A stretch of DNA of 64,000 bases from Brevibacterium sp. (GTDB lineage Bacteria > Actinomycetota > Actinomycetes > Actinomycetales > Brevibacteriaceae): contig NZ_JAPSIB010000001.1 of NCBI RefSeq assembly GCF_031179145.1, forward strand, positions 90,853 through 154,852. The letters are read 5' to 3'. A program made the position numbers and the translations under genes. Each line of letters begins with the position of its first letter. Positions within the stretch are counted from its first letter, which is position 1. Positions 26,118 to 34,712 of the stretch are shown here, piece by piece. Under the pieces are notes generated by a model. That model was given only the letters and a program-made list of their open reading frames with translations, had not been told where the DNA came from and made no database searches.

Positions 26118-27371
26118 GTGCTCTGGCTGTTCCTCGGCGCGGGCCTCTGCCTCGTCGTCGCGGCGGCCCTGGCCGCCGTCGACTCAGCGCTGCTCAACGT
26201 CTCCCACAATGCGATCGAGGAGGCGAAGGAGGAGGGCCGCAAGTCGGCGCTGCGGGTCGAGCGGATCCTGGCCGACCTGCCGACGAACATCAATGTCGTC
26301 ATCTTCGTCCGGCTCTTCCTCGAAGCCCTGGCCACTGTGCTCATCGTCCTCGCCTACGGGTCGATCCACACGGTGGGACCGGCTTTGGTGATCCTCGCGG
26401 TCCTCACTTCGTCGATCGCCGTGTTCATCGTCGCCGGCGTCTCTCCGCGCACGATCGGGCGGAGGCGATCCCTGGCGGTGTGCCTCAACCTCGGCTGGTT
26501 CGTGTCCATCCTGCTCGTCGTGCTCAAACCGCTGACGACGGTCCTCGTCTGGCTGGGAAACCTCCTCACCCCGGACCGGGTTTACAAGGACGGGCCGTTC
26601 GTCACTTCGGATCAGCTGCGCGACCTCGTCGAGAGGGCGAGCGAGTCCGATGTCATCGAGGACGGCGAACGCGAGATGATCCAATCCGTGTTCAACCTGT
26701 CCGAGACCTCGGCCAAGCAGGTGATGGTTCCCCGCACCGACCTCGTCACCGTGATCTCGGGGACCCCGCTGCACAAGGTGATGAACCTGTTTCTCCGCTC
26801 CGGCTTCTCCCGGATCCCGATCAGCGGTGAGGACCTCGACGACATCGAGGGAGTGGCGTACCTCAAGGACGTCGCCCGCCGGCTCCACGTCCACCCCGAG
26901 GACGCCGAGCGCCCCGTCGACATCCTCGCCAGGAGCGTGCTGTTCGTGCCCGAGACGAAACCCGTTGACGAGCTGCTCGCCCAGATGCAGGTCGACTCGA
27001 CCCACCTGGCGATCCTCGTCGACGAGTACGGCGGGACCGCCGGCCTCGTCACGATCGAGGACATCGTCGAGGAGATCGTCGGGGAGATCGAGGACGAGTA
27101 CGACACCAGCGACGATGAGCTCGCCGAAGCCGAGGACGGCAGTTTCATCATCAGCACGAGGATGTCGATCCAGGACTTCGCCGAGCACTTCGACGTCCGC
27201 ATCGACTTCGACGACGTCAACAGCGTCGGCGGGCTGCTCACGAAGCTCATCGGCCGCGTGCCCATCGCCGGCTCGACCGCCCGCCTGGAGGGCCTGCGCA
27301 TCGAGGCCCTGGAGGGCCAGGGCCGTCGCCACCGCATCACCCACGTTCGCGTCACCAAGGAAGAGGACTGA
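26118..27371 (+). CDS. CNNM/CorC family hemolysin-like membrane protein with CBS pair
   Basis: This 417-residue protein has four hydrophobic helices in the N-terminal DUF21 (CNNM) domain, with GVSPRTIGRRRS in the typical position. It is followed by two CBS domains (about 195-320, including VMVPRTDLVTV and LLAQMQVDSTHLAILVDEYGGTAGLVTIED cut into its usual halves) and a C-terminal CorC_HlyC domain. Relatives export or sense Mg2+; this is family knowledge. The GTG start is three bases after ybeY, and era follows two bases after its stop. Confidence 0.9.
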   Translation: MLWLFLGAGLCLVVAAALAAVDSALLNVSHNAIEEAKEEGRKSALRVERILADLPTNINVVIFVRLFLEALATVLIVLAYGSIHTVGPALVILAVLTSSIAVFIVAGVSPRTIGRRRSLAVCLNLGWFVSILLVVLKPLTTVLVWLGNLLTPDRVYKDGPFVTSDQLRDLVERASESDVIEDGEREMIQSVFNLSETSAKQVMVPRTDLVTVISGTPLHKVMNLFLRSGFSRIPISGEDLDDIEGVAYLKDVARRLHVHPEDAERPVDILARSVLFVPETKPVDELLAQMQVDSTHLAILVDEYGGTAGLVTIEDIVEEIVGEIEDEYDTSDDELAEAEDGSFIISTRMSIQDFAEHFDVRIDFDDVNSVGGLLTKLIGRVPIAGSTARLEGLRIEALEGQGRRHRITHVRVTKEED

Positions 27372-27372
27372 G

Positions 27373-28308
27373 ATGGAATTTCGCACGGACTACCCCGAGG
27401 ACTTCCGGGCCGGCTTCGCCTGCTTCGTGGGTCGCCCCAACACCGGCAAGTCGACGCTGACGAACGCTCTGGTCGGGGAGAAGGTGGCGATCACCTCGGC
27501 GAAGCCCCAGACCACCCGGCACACCATCCGCGGGATCGTCCACCGCGACGACCACCAGCTGATCGTCGTCGACACCCCGGGCCTGCACCGTCCTCGGACC
27601 CTGCTCGGGTCACGGCTCAACGACCTCGTGGCAGCGACCCTGAGCGAAGTCGACGTGATCGGCTTCTGCCTGCCGGCTGATGAGCCGATCGGCCCCGGCG
27701 ACAAGTACATCGCCTCCCAGCTCGAGTTGCTCGACGGGCGGACCCCGATCGTCGCCATCGTCACGAAGGTCGACAAAGTGTCCCAGGAGCAGGTCGCCGA
27801 GGCGCTGCTGGCCGTCGGTCAGCTCGCGAACTTCGCCGACGTGGTTCCGGTCTCCGCCGTCGACGGGTTCCAGGTCGAGACGGTCGACACCGTGCTGACC
27901 TCGTACCTGCCGAAGTCGCCCCCGCTCTATCCCGAAGGAGAGCTCACCGACGAACCCGAAGAGGTGATGATCGCCGAGCTCGTCCGCGAAGCCGCCCTCG
28001 AAGGCGTCCGGGACGAACTTCCGCACTCCCTGGCCGTGCAGGTCGAGGAGATGTACCCGCGGGAGGGCCGCAGCGAGGACAATCCGCTGTGGAACATCCA
28101 CGTCAACCTCTACGTGGAGCGGTCCAGCCAGAAGGCGATCATCATCGGCAAGGGAGGCAGCCGGCTCAAGGAGATCGGCTCGGAGTCCCGGCGCGGGATC
28201 GAGGCGCTGCTGGGCACCAAGGTGTTCCTTGATCTGCACGTCAAGATCGCCAAGGACTGGCAGCGCGATCCGAAGCAGCTCGGTCGGCTGGGCTTCGACT
28301 TCAGCTGA
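27373..28308 (+). CDS. era: GTPase Era
   Basis: This 311-residue GTPase is essential for 30S assembly. G1 GRPNTGKST is at residues 20-28, DTPGLHRP is G3 and TKVDKV is G4. A C-terminal KH domain contains IIIGKGGSRLKEIG, which binds the 3' end of 16S rRNA. The ATG at 27373 lies one base past the corC-family stop. Together with phoH, ybeY and rsmE it forms a ribosome-maturation operon. Downstream sequence is repetitive (28310-28381). Confidence 0.96.
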   Translation: MEFRTDYPEDFRAGFACFVGRPNTGKSTLTNALVGEKVAITSAKPQTTRHTIRGIVHRDDHQLIVVDTPGLHRPRTLLGSRLNDLVAATLSEVDVIGFCLPADEPIGPGDKYIASQLELLDGRTPIVAIVTKVDKVSQEQVAEALLAVGQLANFADVVPVSAVDGFQVETVDTVLTSYLPKSPPLYPEGELTDEPEEVMIAELVREAALEGVRDELPHSLAVQVEEMYPREGRSEDNPLWNIHVNLYVERSSQKAIIIGKGGSRLKEIGSESRRGIEALLGTKVFLDLHVKIAKDWQRDPKQLGRLGFDFS

Positions 28309-28309
28309 G

Positions 28310-28381
28310 GCGGTTCCCGGGCCACTGGGACGCGGCTTGCCCGGTGCGGTTCCCGGGACACTGGGACCCGCGGTTCTCGGG
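28310..28381 (+). repeat. Degenerate tandem repeat after era
   Basis: GCGGTTCCCGGGNCACTGGGAC occurs at 28310-28331 and 28346-28367 with one mismatch, and a shorter third copy begins at 28370. The array starts two bases after the era stop and runs to the zapE promoter. Confidence 0.75.
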
Positions 28382-28398
28382 CCTGCCGGCTCCTGCAA

Positions 28399-28404
28399 TA
28401 GACT
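28399..28404 (+). promoter_or_regulatory. Leaderless -10 box for zapE
   Basis: TAGACT ends 7 nt before the GTG at 28412, with no ribosome site. Confidence 0.6.
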
Positions 28405-28411
28405 TGGGCGA

Positions 28412-29425
28412 GTGAATGCCCAGCAGACTCTGATCGCACTCAGCGAACGCCATCCGCAGGTTGCGCCCGACGAACTCATCGCGGGCCTCGTACCGCCCCC
28501 GCAGTTCCACGACGTGTCCTTCGCGGGCTACCGCACCGATGATTCGGAGCCGTCCCAAGCGCGGGCGCGCAACAAGCTCGAGGAGTTCGTGGCGGACTCC
28601 CGCTCGGGAGGGTTCTTCTCGAAGCTGTTCGGGAAGGGCCAGGACGGGCCCAAGGGCGTCTACCTCGACGGGGGCTACGGAGTGGGTAAGACCCACCTGC
28701 TCGCCTCGGCGTGGCATGCAAATGAGAAGCCCGCGACCTTCGGAACGTTCGTCGAGTACACGAACCTCGTCGGGGCGCTCGGCTTCGCGCGTGCCCGCGA
28801 TGACCTGTCAGGGATGAAGCTCGTGTGCATCGACGAGTTCGAACTCGACGATCCGGGCGACACAGTCCTCATGTCGCGGCTGATGCGTGAGCTCACCGAC
28901 GCCGGGGTCAAGATCATCGCGACCTCCAACACTCTGCCGGGGGCGCTGGGGGAGGGCCGATTCGCCGCTCAGGACTTCCTGCGGGAGATCCAGGCCCTGG
29001 CGGACCAGTTCGAGGTCTTCCGCATCGACGGCCAGGACTACCGACAGCGGGCGCAGAGCGAGCCGGCGCCGCCGGTCCCCGCGGACGAGCTCGACGAGAG
29101 GACGGCGGAACTCGACGGCGTCGTGGCCCGCGACGACTTCGCGACCCTGCTCGCCCATCTGGCGACGGTCCATCCCTCCCGCTACGGGCGAATGGTCGAC
29201 GGGGTCGACGCCGCGATCTGGGAGAACGTCGAGACCATCGAGGGGGAGAACGTGGCCCTGCGGTTCGTCGCCCTCGTGGACCGGCTGTACGACCGGGATG
29301 TGCGGATCGTCAACTCCGGCCAGGCTCTCGACAAGATCTTCACCCCCGAGGCGATCTCGGGCGGGTACCGGAAGAAGTACCTGCGCTGCCTCTCGCGCCT
29401 GACCGCGCTGTCGTCGAAGGACTGA
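28412..29425 (+). CDS. zapE: Cell-division ATPase ZapE (AFG1 family)
   Basis: This 337-residue AFG1-type ATPase has Walker A GGYGVGKT at residues 87-94 and Walker B LVCIDEFELDD; SNTLPGALGEGRFAAQDF is the family sensor region. In E. coli ZapE modulates FtsZ rings; the actinobacterial role is by homology only. I place the start at GTG 28412 because the protein then begins like relatives and the codon lies just after a -10 box. The longer upstream frame is repeat-derived. The stop codon lies in a weak 23-bp repeat (CTGACCGCGCTG at 29399 and 29422). Confidence 0.9.
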   Translation: MNAQQTLIALSERHPQVAPDELIAGLVPPPQFHDVSFAGYRTDDSEPSQARARNKLEEFVADSRSGGFFSKLFGKGQDGPKGVYLDGGYGVGKTHLLASAWHANEKPATFGTFVEYTNLVGALGFARARDDLSGMKLVCIDEFELDDPGDTVLMSRLMRELTDAGVKIIATSNTLPGALGEGRFAAQDFLREIQALADQFEVFRIDGQDYRQRAQSEPAPPVPADELDERTAELDGVVARDDFATLLAHLATVHPSRYGRMVDGVDAAIWENVETIEGENVALRFVALVDRLYDRDVRIVNSGQALDKIFTPEAISGGYRKKYLRCLSRLTALSSKD

Positions 29426-29489
29426 CCGCGCTGCCGCCCGCACCGGACGAGTGTCGTCGCAGCACGTGCGAGACGGCAGTGTGCCGAAC

Positions 29490-29523
29490 CGAAGCACCGA
29501 TCGCCCCGGCGGTCGGTTCTTCG
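29490..29523. terminator. Bidirectional terminator between zapE and the PGPGW protein gene
   Basis: Arms ACCGATCGCC (29496-29505) and GGCGGTCGGT (29508-29517) pair with one G-U wobble, and CGAAG / CTTCG extend the stem with a bulge. It lies between convergent genes. Confidence 0.75.
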
Positions 29524-29541
29524 CATCAGAGGTCGCTTCGC

Positions 29542-30018
29542 CTATTGCAGTTCGAGGCGGCGCAGGACTTCGAGCTGCGGAACCCAGTGCGGCAGGCCGA
29601 AGATGCTGATCGCGGCCCAGACGAGAACCGCGATGAAGACGGCGGTGACCCCACCCATCGTCCAGCGCACCCACACCGGCTGGGCCACGACCCAGTGGGA
29701 CCATTTCTCCACATTGGTGCGCACGAAGTGCAGCACGTGCCTGGCCCAATGGAACTCTGTCGAGATGATGAACAGCCCGATGATGACGGTCAGCCAACCC
29801 GGACCCGGCAGGGGGACGAGTGCGAGTCCGATGAGAACGACGAAGGCGCCGAGGAGGGCGACGCAGAACCGGTAGGCCAGCGCCGTGTGCGGCTTCGACA
29901 TGATGAGCCCCCTCCACCTCAGGAACGCGAGGCGGAGCTGTCTCCACGACCGACGGCCGTGCTTGTGATGGCGCGAGAGCCACCCCTTCGGCCGCTTGTT
30001 CTGAGGACTTCCGTTCAC
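29542..30018 (-). CDS. TIGR02611-type (PGPGW motif) membrane protein
   Basis: This 158-residue protein has a basic Arg/His-rich N-terminus (about 1-45) and two transmembrane segments around LVPLPGPGWLTVIIGLFIIS, which carries the diagnostic PGPGW motif. A third hydrophobic segment lies near the C-terminus (GGVTAVFIAVLVWAAISI). The function of this actinobacterial family is unknown. The start is GTG at 30018. A TATATT box on the minus strand (30025-30030) lies 6 nt upstream, so the mRNA is probably leaderless. Confidence 0.85.
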   Translation of the reverse strand: MNGSPQNKRPKGWLSRHHKHGRRSWRQLRLAFLRWRGLIMSKPHTALAYRFCVALLGAFVVLIGLALVPLPGPGWLTVIIGLFIISTEFHWARHVLHFVRTNVEKWSHWVVAQPVWVRWTMGGVTAVFIAVLVWAAISIFGLPHWVPQLEVLRRLELQ

Positions 30019-30024
30019 CTGACC

Positions 30025-30030
30025 AATATA
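30025..30030 (-). promoter_or_regulatory. Leaderless -10 box for the PGPGW protein gene
   Basis: TATATT read on the minus strand, 6 nt before the GTG at 30018. Confidence 0.55.
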
Positions 30031-30088
30031 GGTCGATCCACCTGAAAGCTTGATTTCAACGTGTGAGCACGATCACCCCGTTCTGATT

Positions 30089-30117
30089 TTGCGTCAGCGC
30101 CGACCTCCGTATAGAGT
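30089..30117 (+). promoter_or_regulatory. Promoter of the tRNA cluster
   Basis: TTGCGT (30089-30094), 17-nt spacer, TAGAGT (30112-30117). It is about 35 bases upstream of the first tRNA and is the only good sigma-70-type pair in this gap. Confidence 0.6.
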
Positions 30118-30152
30118 TATATCTCGTTGCCAGGGAAACCAGGCAGCGAAAC

Positions 30153-30225
30153 GCGGATGTGGCTCAGTTGGTAGAGCATCACCTTGCCAAGGTGAGGGTC
30201 GCGGGTTCGAGTCCCGTCATCCGCT
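30153..30225 (+). tRNA. tRNA-Gly (GCC)
   Basis: A 73-nt cloverleaf with acceptor stem GCGGATG/CATCCGC, D-arm GCTCAGTTGGTAGAGC, anticodon loop TTGCCAA (anticodon GCC) and T-loop GGTTCGAGTCC. CCA is not encoded. Confidence 0.97.
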
Positions 30226-30251
30226 CGGAGGCGTCATGGCACTGCCTTGGC

Positions 30252-30322
30252 GGTGGCGTGGCCGAGAGGCGAGGCAGCGGCCTGCAAAGCCGTTTACACG
30301 GGTTCGAATCCCGTCGCCACCT
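30252..30322 (+). tRNA. tRNA-Cys (GCA)
   Basis: A 71-nt cloverleaf with acceptor stem GGTGGCG/CGCCACC, anticodon loop CTGCAAA (anticodon GCA) and T-loop GGTTCGAATCC. CCA is not encoded. Confidence 0.97.
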
Positions 30323-30354
30323 CAGATCTTCCAGCGGAACACTGTTGGGAGTCA

Positions 30355-30426
30355 GCGCGATTGGCGCAGCGGTAGCGCGCTTCCTTCACACGGAAGAGGT
30401 CACTGGTTCGATCCCAGTATCGCGCA
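30355..30426 (+). tRNA. tRNA-Val (CAC)
   Basis: A 72-nt cloverleaf with acceptor stem GCGCGAT/ATCGCGC, anticodon stem CTTCC/GGAAG and loop TTCACAC (anticodon CAC). It is nearly identical to the next tRNA. Confidence 0.97.
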
Positions 30427-30464
30427 CAGGGACCCTTGTGGTTCCGGTGCAACAAATGAATAGA

Positions 30465-30536
30465 GCGCGATTGGCGCAGCGGTAGCGCGCTTCCCTGACA
30501 CGGAAGAGGTCACTGGTTCGATCCCAGTATCGCGCA
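30465..30536 (+). tRNA. tRNA-Val (GAC)
   Basis: 72 nt. It differs from the upstream tRNA-Val only at two bases in the anticodon loop (30495 C for T; 30497 G for C), giving loop CTGACAC and anticodon GAC. Confidence 0.97.
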
Positions 30537-30541
30537 CAGTG

Positions 30542-30569
30542 GAAACCCCGGGCTTCGGCTCGGGGTTTC
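30542..30569 (+). terminator. Terminator of the tRNA cluster
   Basis: Arms GAAACCCCG (30542-30550) and CGGGGTTTC (30561-30569) with a 10-nt loop, six bases after the last tRNA. Confidence 0.85.
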
Positions 30570-30735
30570 GTGCATTCACGCAATCCACGGCACAGGGCGT
30601 TCACTTCGCAAGGCGCATTCCCGCCCGGGCGCGGCCCGACCTGTGTCAGAACTGCAACGTGGACAGCATGCGATAACGAGCGAACTTGATAGTACGCTGG
30701 GAACAGCAATCGTCACCATAGACTTCGGAGCCCTC

Positions 30736-31983
30736 ATGTCAACTCCTCAGAATCCCTATGAGCCGAATCGCGGCTCGGGGGATCAGAACTCCAACGATCA
30801 GCCTTCGAGTTCTCCTTCGCACTCGGACGGCAACCAGGGCAACGGCCAGACCGGTGGCTCGCAGCCGCAGTACGGGGGCTCGGACCAGCCGACTCGCTCG
30901 TACGATTCGAATCAGCACCAGGAGCCGACCCAGCAGTACGGTTCGCAGCCGCAGTACGGCTCCGCTTCCCCCTACGGTTCGCAGCCGAACTACGGCGGGG
31001 GCCAGAATGATTCGCAGGGGTACGGCCAGAACTCCTATGGTCAGAATCAGTACGACCCCAACCAGTACGGCGGGAGCTATGACCCGAATCAGGGTGGCTA
31101 CGACCAGAACCAGTACGCTCAGCAGCCTGCCTACGCAGGAGCGGGAGGGTCCTCCGACCAGTTCGTCCCGGCCAACCCCAATGCGGCGTACGGCTCCTAC
31201 CCTCCCGGAAGCATGGGCGGGAACACCTCGAAGAACATCTGGGGGATCCTCGCGCTCATCGCCGGCATCATCGGCATCGTCCTGTCGTGGGCTGTCTTCG
31301 GTGCGCTCTTCGGCATCGCCGGCCTGATCTTCGGTTTCATCGGCCTCGGCGCCGTGAAGAAGGGTCTCGCCACCAACCGGGGCATGAACATCTGGGGAAT
31401 CATCCTCAGCGCGGTGGCGCTCCTCCTCTCGATCATCTTCCTCATCGGTTACATCGTCTTCGGCGCCTGGGTGTTCAATGAGGGATCGAAGGCCATCGAG
31501 AGCAGTTCGCCCTCGGCCCCGGCACCTGTCGACCCGTCCCAGCCGGGATTCGAATCGCCTCCGGGCTCCGAAGCCGCTCCTGCTCCCGTCGAAGGCGGCG
31601 AGGTCGAGATCGGCACCGACATCACGGCCGCTGTCAGTGTGAAGTCCGGCAAGGCCGGTCAGTACGCGGCGGGTGCCGAGGCGACGAACGGCGAGATCGC
31701 GATCGTCACGATGACGATCAAGAACAACAGCAGCACCGAGCTCGATCTGATCCTGGCGAATCTCACTGCCGAGAACGGCAGCGGGGCGACCTACCCGGAC
31801 GTCTTCGATGAGAAGTACTCCGGCACCCTGGCGTTCGCTGACCCGGTGCCGGCGGGCGGAGAGGCGACCTATGAACTCGCCTACGCTGTCCCGACTTCCG
31901 AGATCGACCAGATCCACCTCAAGTTCTCCCTGCTCGACGACCTCGGCAAGGGCACGGAGTTCGAGTTCAGTAAAGCAGCCTGA
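30736..31983 (+). CDS. Membrane protein with Gln/Gly/Tyr/Asn-rich N-terminus and DUF4190/DUF4352-like parts
   Basis: This 415-residue protein has about 180 disordered residues of YGSQPQ, QYDPNQYG and related repeats. Next come two hydrophobic helices each flanked by Gly (NIWGILALIAGIIGIVLSWA, FGIAGLIFGFIGLGAVKKG) and a third (MNIWGIILSAVALLLSIIFL), a DUF4190-like layout. A Ser/Pro linker leads to an exported beta-sandwich domain (about 295-415) with IVTMTIKNNSSTELDL, resembling DUF4352. It is probably a surface or cell-envelope protein of unknown role. I use the ATG at 30736 (GGAG five bases upstream); the frame extends further upstream without a good start. Confidence 0.8.
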   Translation: MSTPQNPYEPNRGSGDQNSNDQPSSSPSHSDGNQGNGQTGGSQPQYGGSDQPTRSYDSNQHQEPTQQYGSQPQYGSASPYGSQPNYGGGQNDSQGYGQNSYGQNQYDPNQYGGSYDPNQGGYDQNQYAQQPAYAGAGGSSDQFVPANPNAAYGSYPPGSMGGNTSKNIWGILALIAGIIGIVLSWAVFGALFGIAGLIFGFIGLGAVKKGLATNRGMNIWGIILSAVALLLSIIFLIGYIVFGAWVFNEGSKAIESSSPSAPAPVDPSQPGFESPPGSEAAPAPVEGGEVEIGTDITAAVSVKSGKAGQYAAGAEATNGEIAIVTMTIKNNSSTELDLILANLTAENGSGATYPDVFDEKYSGTLAFADPVPAGGEATYELAYAVPTSEIDQIHLKFSLLDDLGKGTEFEFSKAA

Positions 31984-32017
31984 ACCCCGCAGGACCGGCT
32001 TGATGCATCACACCTTC

Positions 32018-32045
32018 TGGGTGGCAGTCGTGAGACTGCCACCCA
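32018..32045 (+). terminator. Terminator before thrS
   Basis: 12-bp stem, TGGGTGGCAGTC (32018-32029) and GACTGCCACCCA (32034-32045), loop GTGA, followed by TTTGGTTT. Confidence 0.9.
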
Positions 32046-32058
32046 TTTGGTTTGGTAC

Positions 32059-32064
32059 TAGACT
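32059..32064 (+). promoter_or_regulatory. Probable -10 box of the thrS operon
   Basis: TAGACT, about 40 bases before the thrS start and just after the preceding terminator. No clear -35 is visible. Confidence 0.45.
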
Positions 32065-32106
32065 CTAAGAGCGACTAACACCAACGTGAACGATCGGAGA
32101 GAATCA

Positions 32107-34113
32107 GTGGCAGACGGCATTGACTGCGCGGGCGAGAACATCCCCTGGAAACAGGGCCTGACCGGGACAGAAGTCTTCTCCGCGGACCGCACGGTCATTG
32201 CCATGTGGCTCAACGGCGAGCAGGCCGATCTCAGCCGGGAACTGTCTCCCGGTGACTCGATCTCTCCCATCACCATCGATTCCCCCGCAGGCCTCGACAT
32301 TCTCCGTCACTCCGCGGCGCACGTGACGGCGCAGGCCGTGCAGGAACTGTTCCCCGGCAGCAAGCTCGGCATCGGTCCGTACATCACCGACGGCTACTAC
32401 TTCGACTTCGACGTCGCCGAGCCCTTCACCCCCGAGGATCTCAAGGCCATCCAGAAGAAGGCCGCACAGATCGTCAAGTCGGGACAGACCTTCAACCGCG
32501 TCGTCGTCACCGAGGACGAAGCCCGCGAACGCATGGCGGATGAGCCCTATAAACTCGAGCTCATCGCGGACAAGGGCGCCGGCGAGGACGAATCGGCCGC
32601 CGTCGAGGTCGGCGCCGGCGATCTCACCGTCTACGAGAACGTCGACCGCAAGGGCGAGGTCGTGTGGCAGGACCTCTGCCGCGGGCCCCACCTGCCCAAT
32701 ACGAAGCTCATCGGCAACGGATTCGCCGTCACCCGCTCCTCGGCGGCGTATTGGCGCGGCGACCAGGCCAACGCCAGCCTGCAGCGTGTCTACGGCACCG
32801 CCTGGGCCTCGAAGGATGACCTCAAGGCCTACCAGGACCGTATCGCCGAGGCGGAGCGCCGCGACCACCGCAAGCTCGGTGCGGAACTCGACCTGTTCTC
32901 GTTCCCCGAGGAGCTCGGTTCCGGCCTGCCCGTGTTCCACCCCAAAGGCGGTGTGATCAAGCGCGAGATGGAGGACTACGTCCGCGCCCGCCACATCGAA
33001 GAGGGCTTCGAATACGTCGGCACCCCGCACATCTCCAAGGAGTCGCTCTACTACACCTCGGGCCACCTGCCGTACTACGGCGACAGCATGTTCCCGGCGC
33101 TGGCCGTCGACGAGGTGCGCGACGAATCCGGTGAGATCGTCAAGGAGGGTACGGCCTACCGTCTCAAGGCGATGAACTGCCCCATGCACAACCTCATCTA
33201 CCGGTCACGGGGGCGGTCCTACCGCGAACTGCCGCTGCGGCTCTTCGAGTTCGGCACCGTCTACCGCAACGAGGCGTCGGGAGTCGTGCACGGCCTGACC
33301 CGTGTGCGCGCACTGACCCAGGACGACTCCCATTCGTACGTGACTCAGGAGGACGCCCCGAACGAGATCCGGCACCTGCTGGGCTTCGTGCTCAGCCTGC
33401 TCCGGGACTTCGGGCTCGACGACTTCTACCTCGAACTGTCCACCCGCGACGAGGACGGGAAGAAGAAGGACAAGTTCATCGGCTCCGACGAACAGTGGGC
33501 CGAGGCGACCCAGGTGCTCGAGGACGTTGCCAAGGAGACCGGGCTCGAGCTCGTCCCGGACCCCGGTGGTGCCGCATTCTACGGCCCCAAGGTCTCGGTG
33601 CAGGCCCGGGACGCCATCGGTCGGACCTGGCAGATGTCGACCGTGCAGCTCGACTTCAACCAGCCCGAGCGCTTCGGCCTGGAATACCAGGCCTCGGATG
33701 GCACCCGGAAGCAGCCGGTGATGATCCACTCGGCGAAGTTCGGTTCCATCGAGCGTTTCCTCGGCGTCCTCACCGAACACTACGCCGGGGCGTTCCCGGT
33801 CTGGCTCTCGCCGGTCCAGGTCACCTGCATTCCCGTGGCCGAGGAGTTCAACGACTACCTCGCCGAGGTGGCCGGCAAGCTCAAGGACGCCGGTGTCCGG
33901 GTCGAGGTCGACGACAGTGACGATCGATTCCCGAAGAAGATCCGCAACGCCTCGAAGTCGAAGGTGCCCTTCACCCTCATCGCCGGAGGCGACGACCGTG
34001 ACGCCGGTGCCGTGTCGTTCCGCTTCCGCAACGGCGAACAGGACAACGGGGTGCCCGTCGACGAGGCCATCTCCCGCATTCTCAAAGCAATCGAGACGAA
34101 GGCCCAGGTATGA
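32107..34113 (+). CDS. thrS: Threonyl-tRNA synthetase
   Basis: This 668-residue class II synthetase has a TGS-like N-terminal region, then the editing domain with [11 protein letters not shown] (HxxxH zinc/editing motif) and YYFDFDV, a catalytic core with KAMNCPMHN (zinc-binding Cys) and [12 protein letters not shown] (motif 2), and a C-terminal anticodon domain ([10 protein letters not shown]). I choose the GTG at 32107, preceded by GGAGAG; an in-frame GTG at 32086 would add seven residues. The HIT-family gene overlaps its stop (ATGA), so a five-gene operon begins here. Confidence 0.96.
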   Translation: MADGIDCAGENIPWKQGLTGTEVFSADRTVIAMWLNGEQADLSRELSPGDSISPITIDSPAGLDILRHSAAHVTAQAVQELFPGSKLGIGPYITDGYYFDFDVAEPFTPEDLKAIQKKAAQIVKSGQTFNRVVVTEDEARERMADEPYKLELIADKGAGEDESAAVEVGAGDLTVYENVDRKGEVVWQDLCRGPHLPNTKLIGNGFAVTRSSAAYWRGDQANASLQRVYGTAWASKDDLKAYQDRIAEAERRDHRKLGAELDLFSFPEELGSGLPVFHPKGGVIKREMEDYVRARHIEEGFEYVGTPHISKESLYYTSGHLPYYGDSMFPALAVDEVRDESGEIVKEGTAYRLKAMNCPMHNLIYRSRGRSYRELPLRLFEFGTVYRNEASGVVHGLTRVRALTQDDSHSYVTQEDAPNEIRHLLGFVLSLLRDFGLDDFYLELSTRDEDGKKKDKFIGSDEQWAEATQVLEDVAKETGLELVPDPGGAAFYGPKVSVQARDAIGRTWQMSTVQLDFNQPERFGLEYQASDGTRKQPVMIHSAKFGSIERFLGVLTEHYAGAFPVWLSPVQVTCIPVAEEFNDYLAEVAGKLKDAGVRVEVDDSDDRFPKKIRNASKSKVPFTLIAGGDDRDAGAVSFRFRNGEQDNGVPVDEAISRILKAIETKAQV

Positions 34114-34712
34114 CCGAGGGGGCAGACGCCGAAGCCGGTGCTGCCTGGGATCTGCGGGATGACCTCGACGAGGTCGACGTCGAGGCCGCAACGGGGTTCC
34201 CGGGTGAGCCCGACGGGTTCCAACGGCTGTGGACCCCGCACCGGATGGTCTACATCGGAGGGCAGGACAAGCCGAAGGACTCCGGCATCGCCGAGTGTCC
34301 CTTCTGCGATTCGCCGTCGAAGTCCGACGCCGAAGGGCTCATCGTGGCGCGCGGCGAAGAGGTGTACGCCGTTCTCAACCTCTACCCGTACAACCCCGGT
34401 CACCTGCTCATCTGCCCGTACCGGCACGTCGCCGACTACACGGATCTGACCGAGACCGAGACCACGGAGCTCGCACGATTCACGCAGAAGGCGATGCGGG
34501 TGATCCGCGCTGTCTCCTCACCCCACGGCTTCAACTTGGGGATGAACCAAGGGGGAGTGGCCGGAGCGGGCATCGCCGCACACCTCCATCAGCACGTGGT
34601 GCCGCGGTGGGGTGGCGATGCGAACTTCCTTCCCATCGTGGCGCAGACCAAAGCGCTGCCGCAGGTGCATGCAGATGTGCAGGCGGCACTGTCCAAGGAA
34701 TGGAACAGATGA
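34110..34712 (+). CDS. HIT-family nucleotide hydrolase/phosphorylase (AP4A-type)
   Basis: This 200-residue protein has the histidine triad [15 protein letters not shown] and an ECPFCD zinc-type pair. The [15 protein letters not shown] block resembles the mycobacterial AP4A phosphorylase next to thrS, so cleavage of diadenosine tetraphosphate made by synthetases is a sensible role. That specific activity is inferred from family and neighbourhood. ATG overlaps thrS; its own stop overlaps the peptidase gene. Confidence 0.88.
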   Translation: MTEGADAEAGAAWDLRDDLDEVDVEAATGFPGEPDGFQRLWTPHRMVYIGGQDKPKDSGIAECPFCDSPSKSDAEGLIVARGEEVYAVLNLYPYNPGHLLICPYRHVADYTDLTETETTELARFTQKAMRVIRAVSSPHGFNLGMNQGGVAGAGIAAHLHQHVVPRWGGDANFLPIVAQTKALPQVHADVQAALSKEWNR

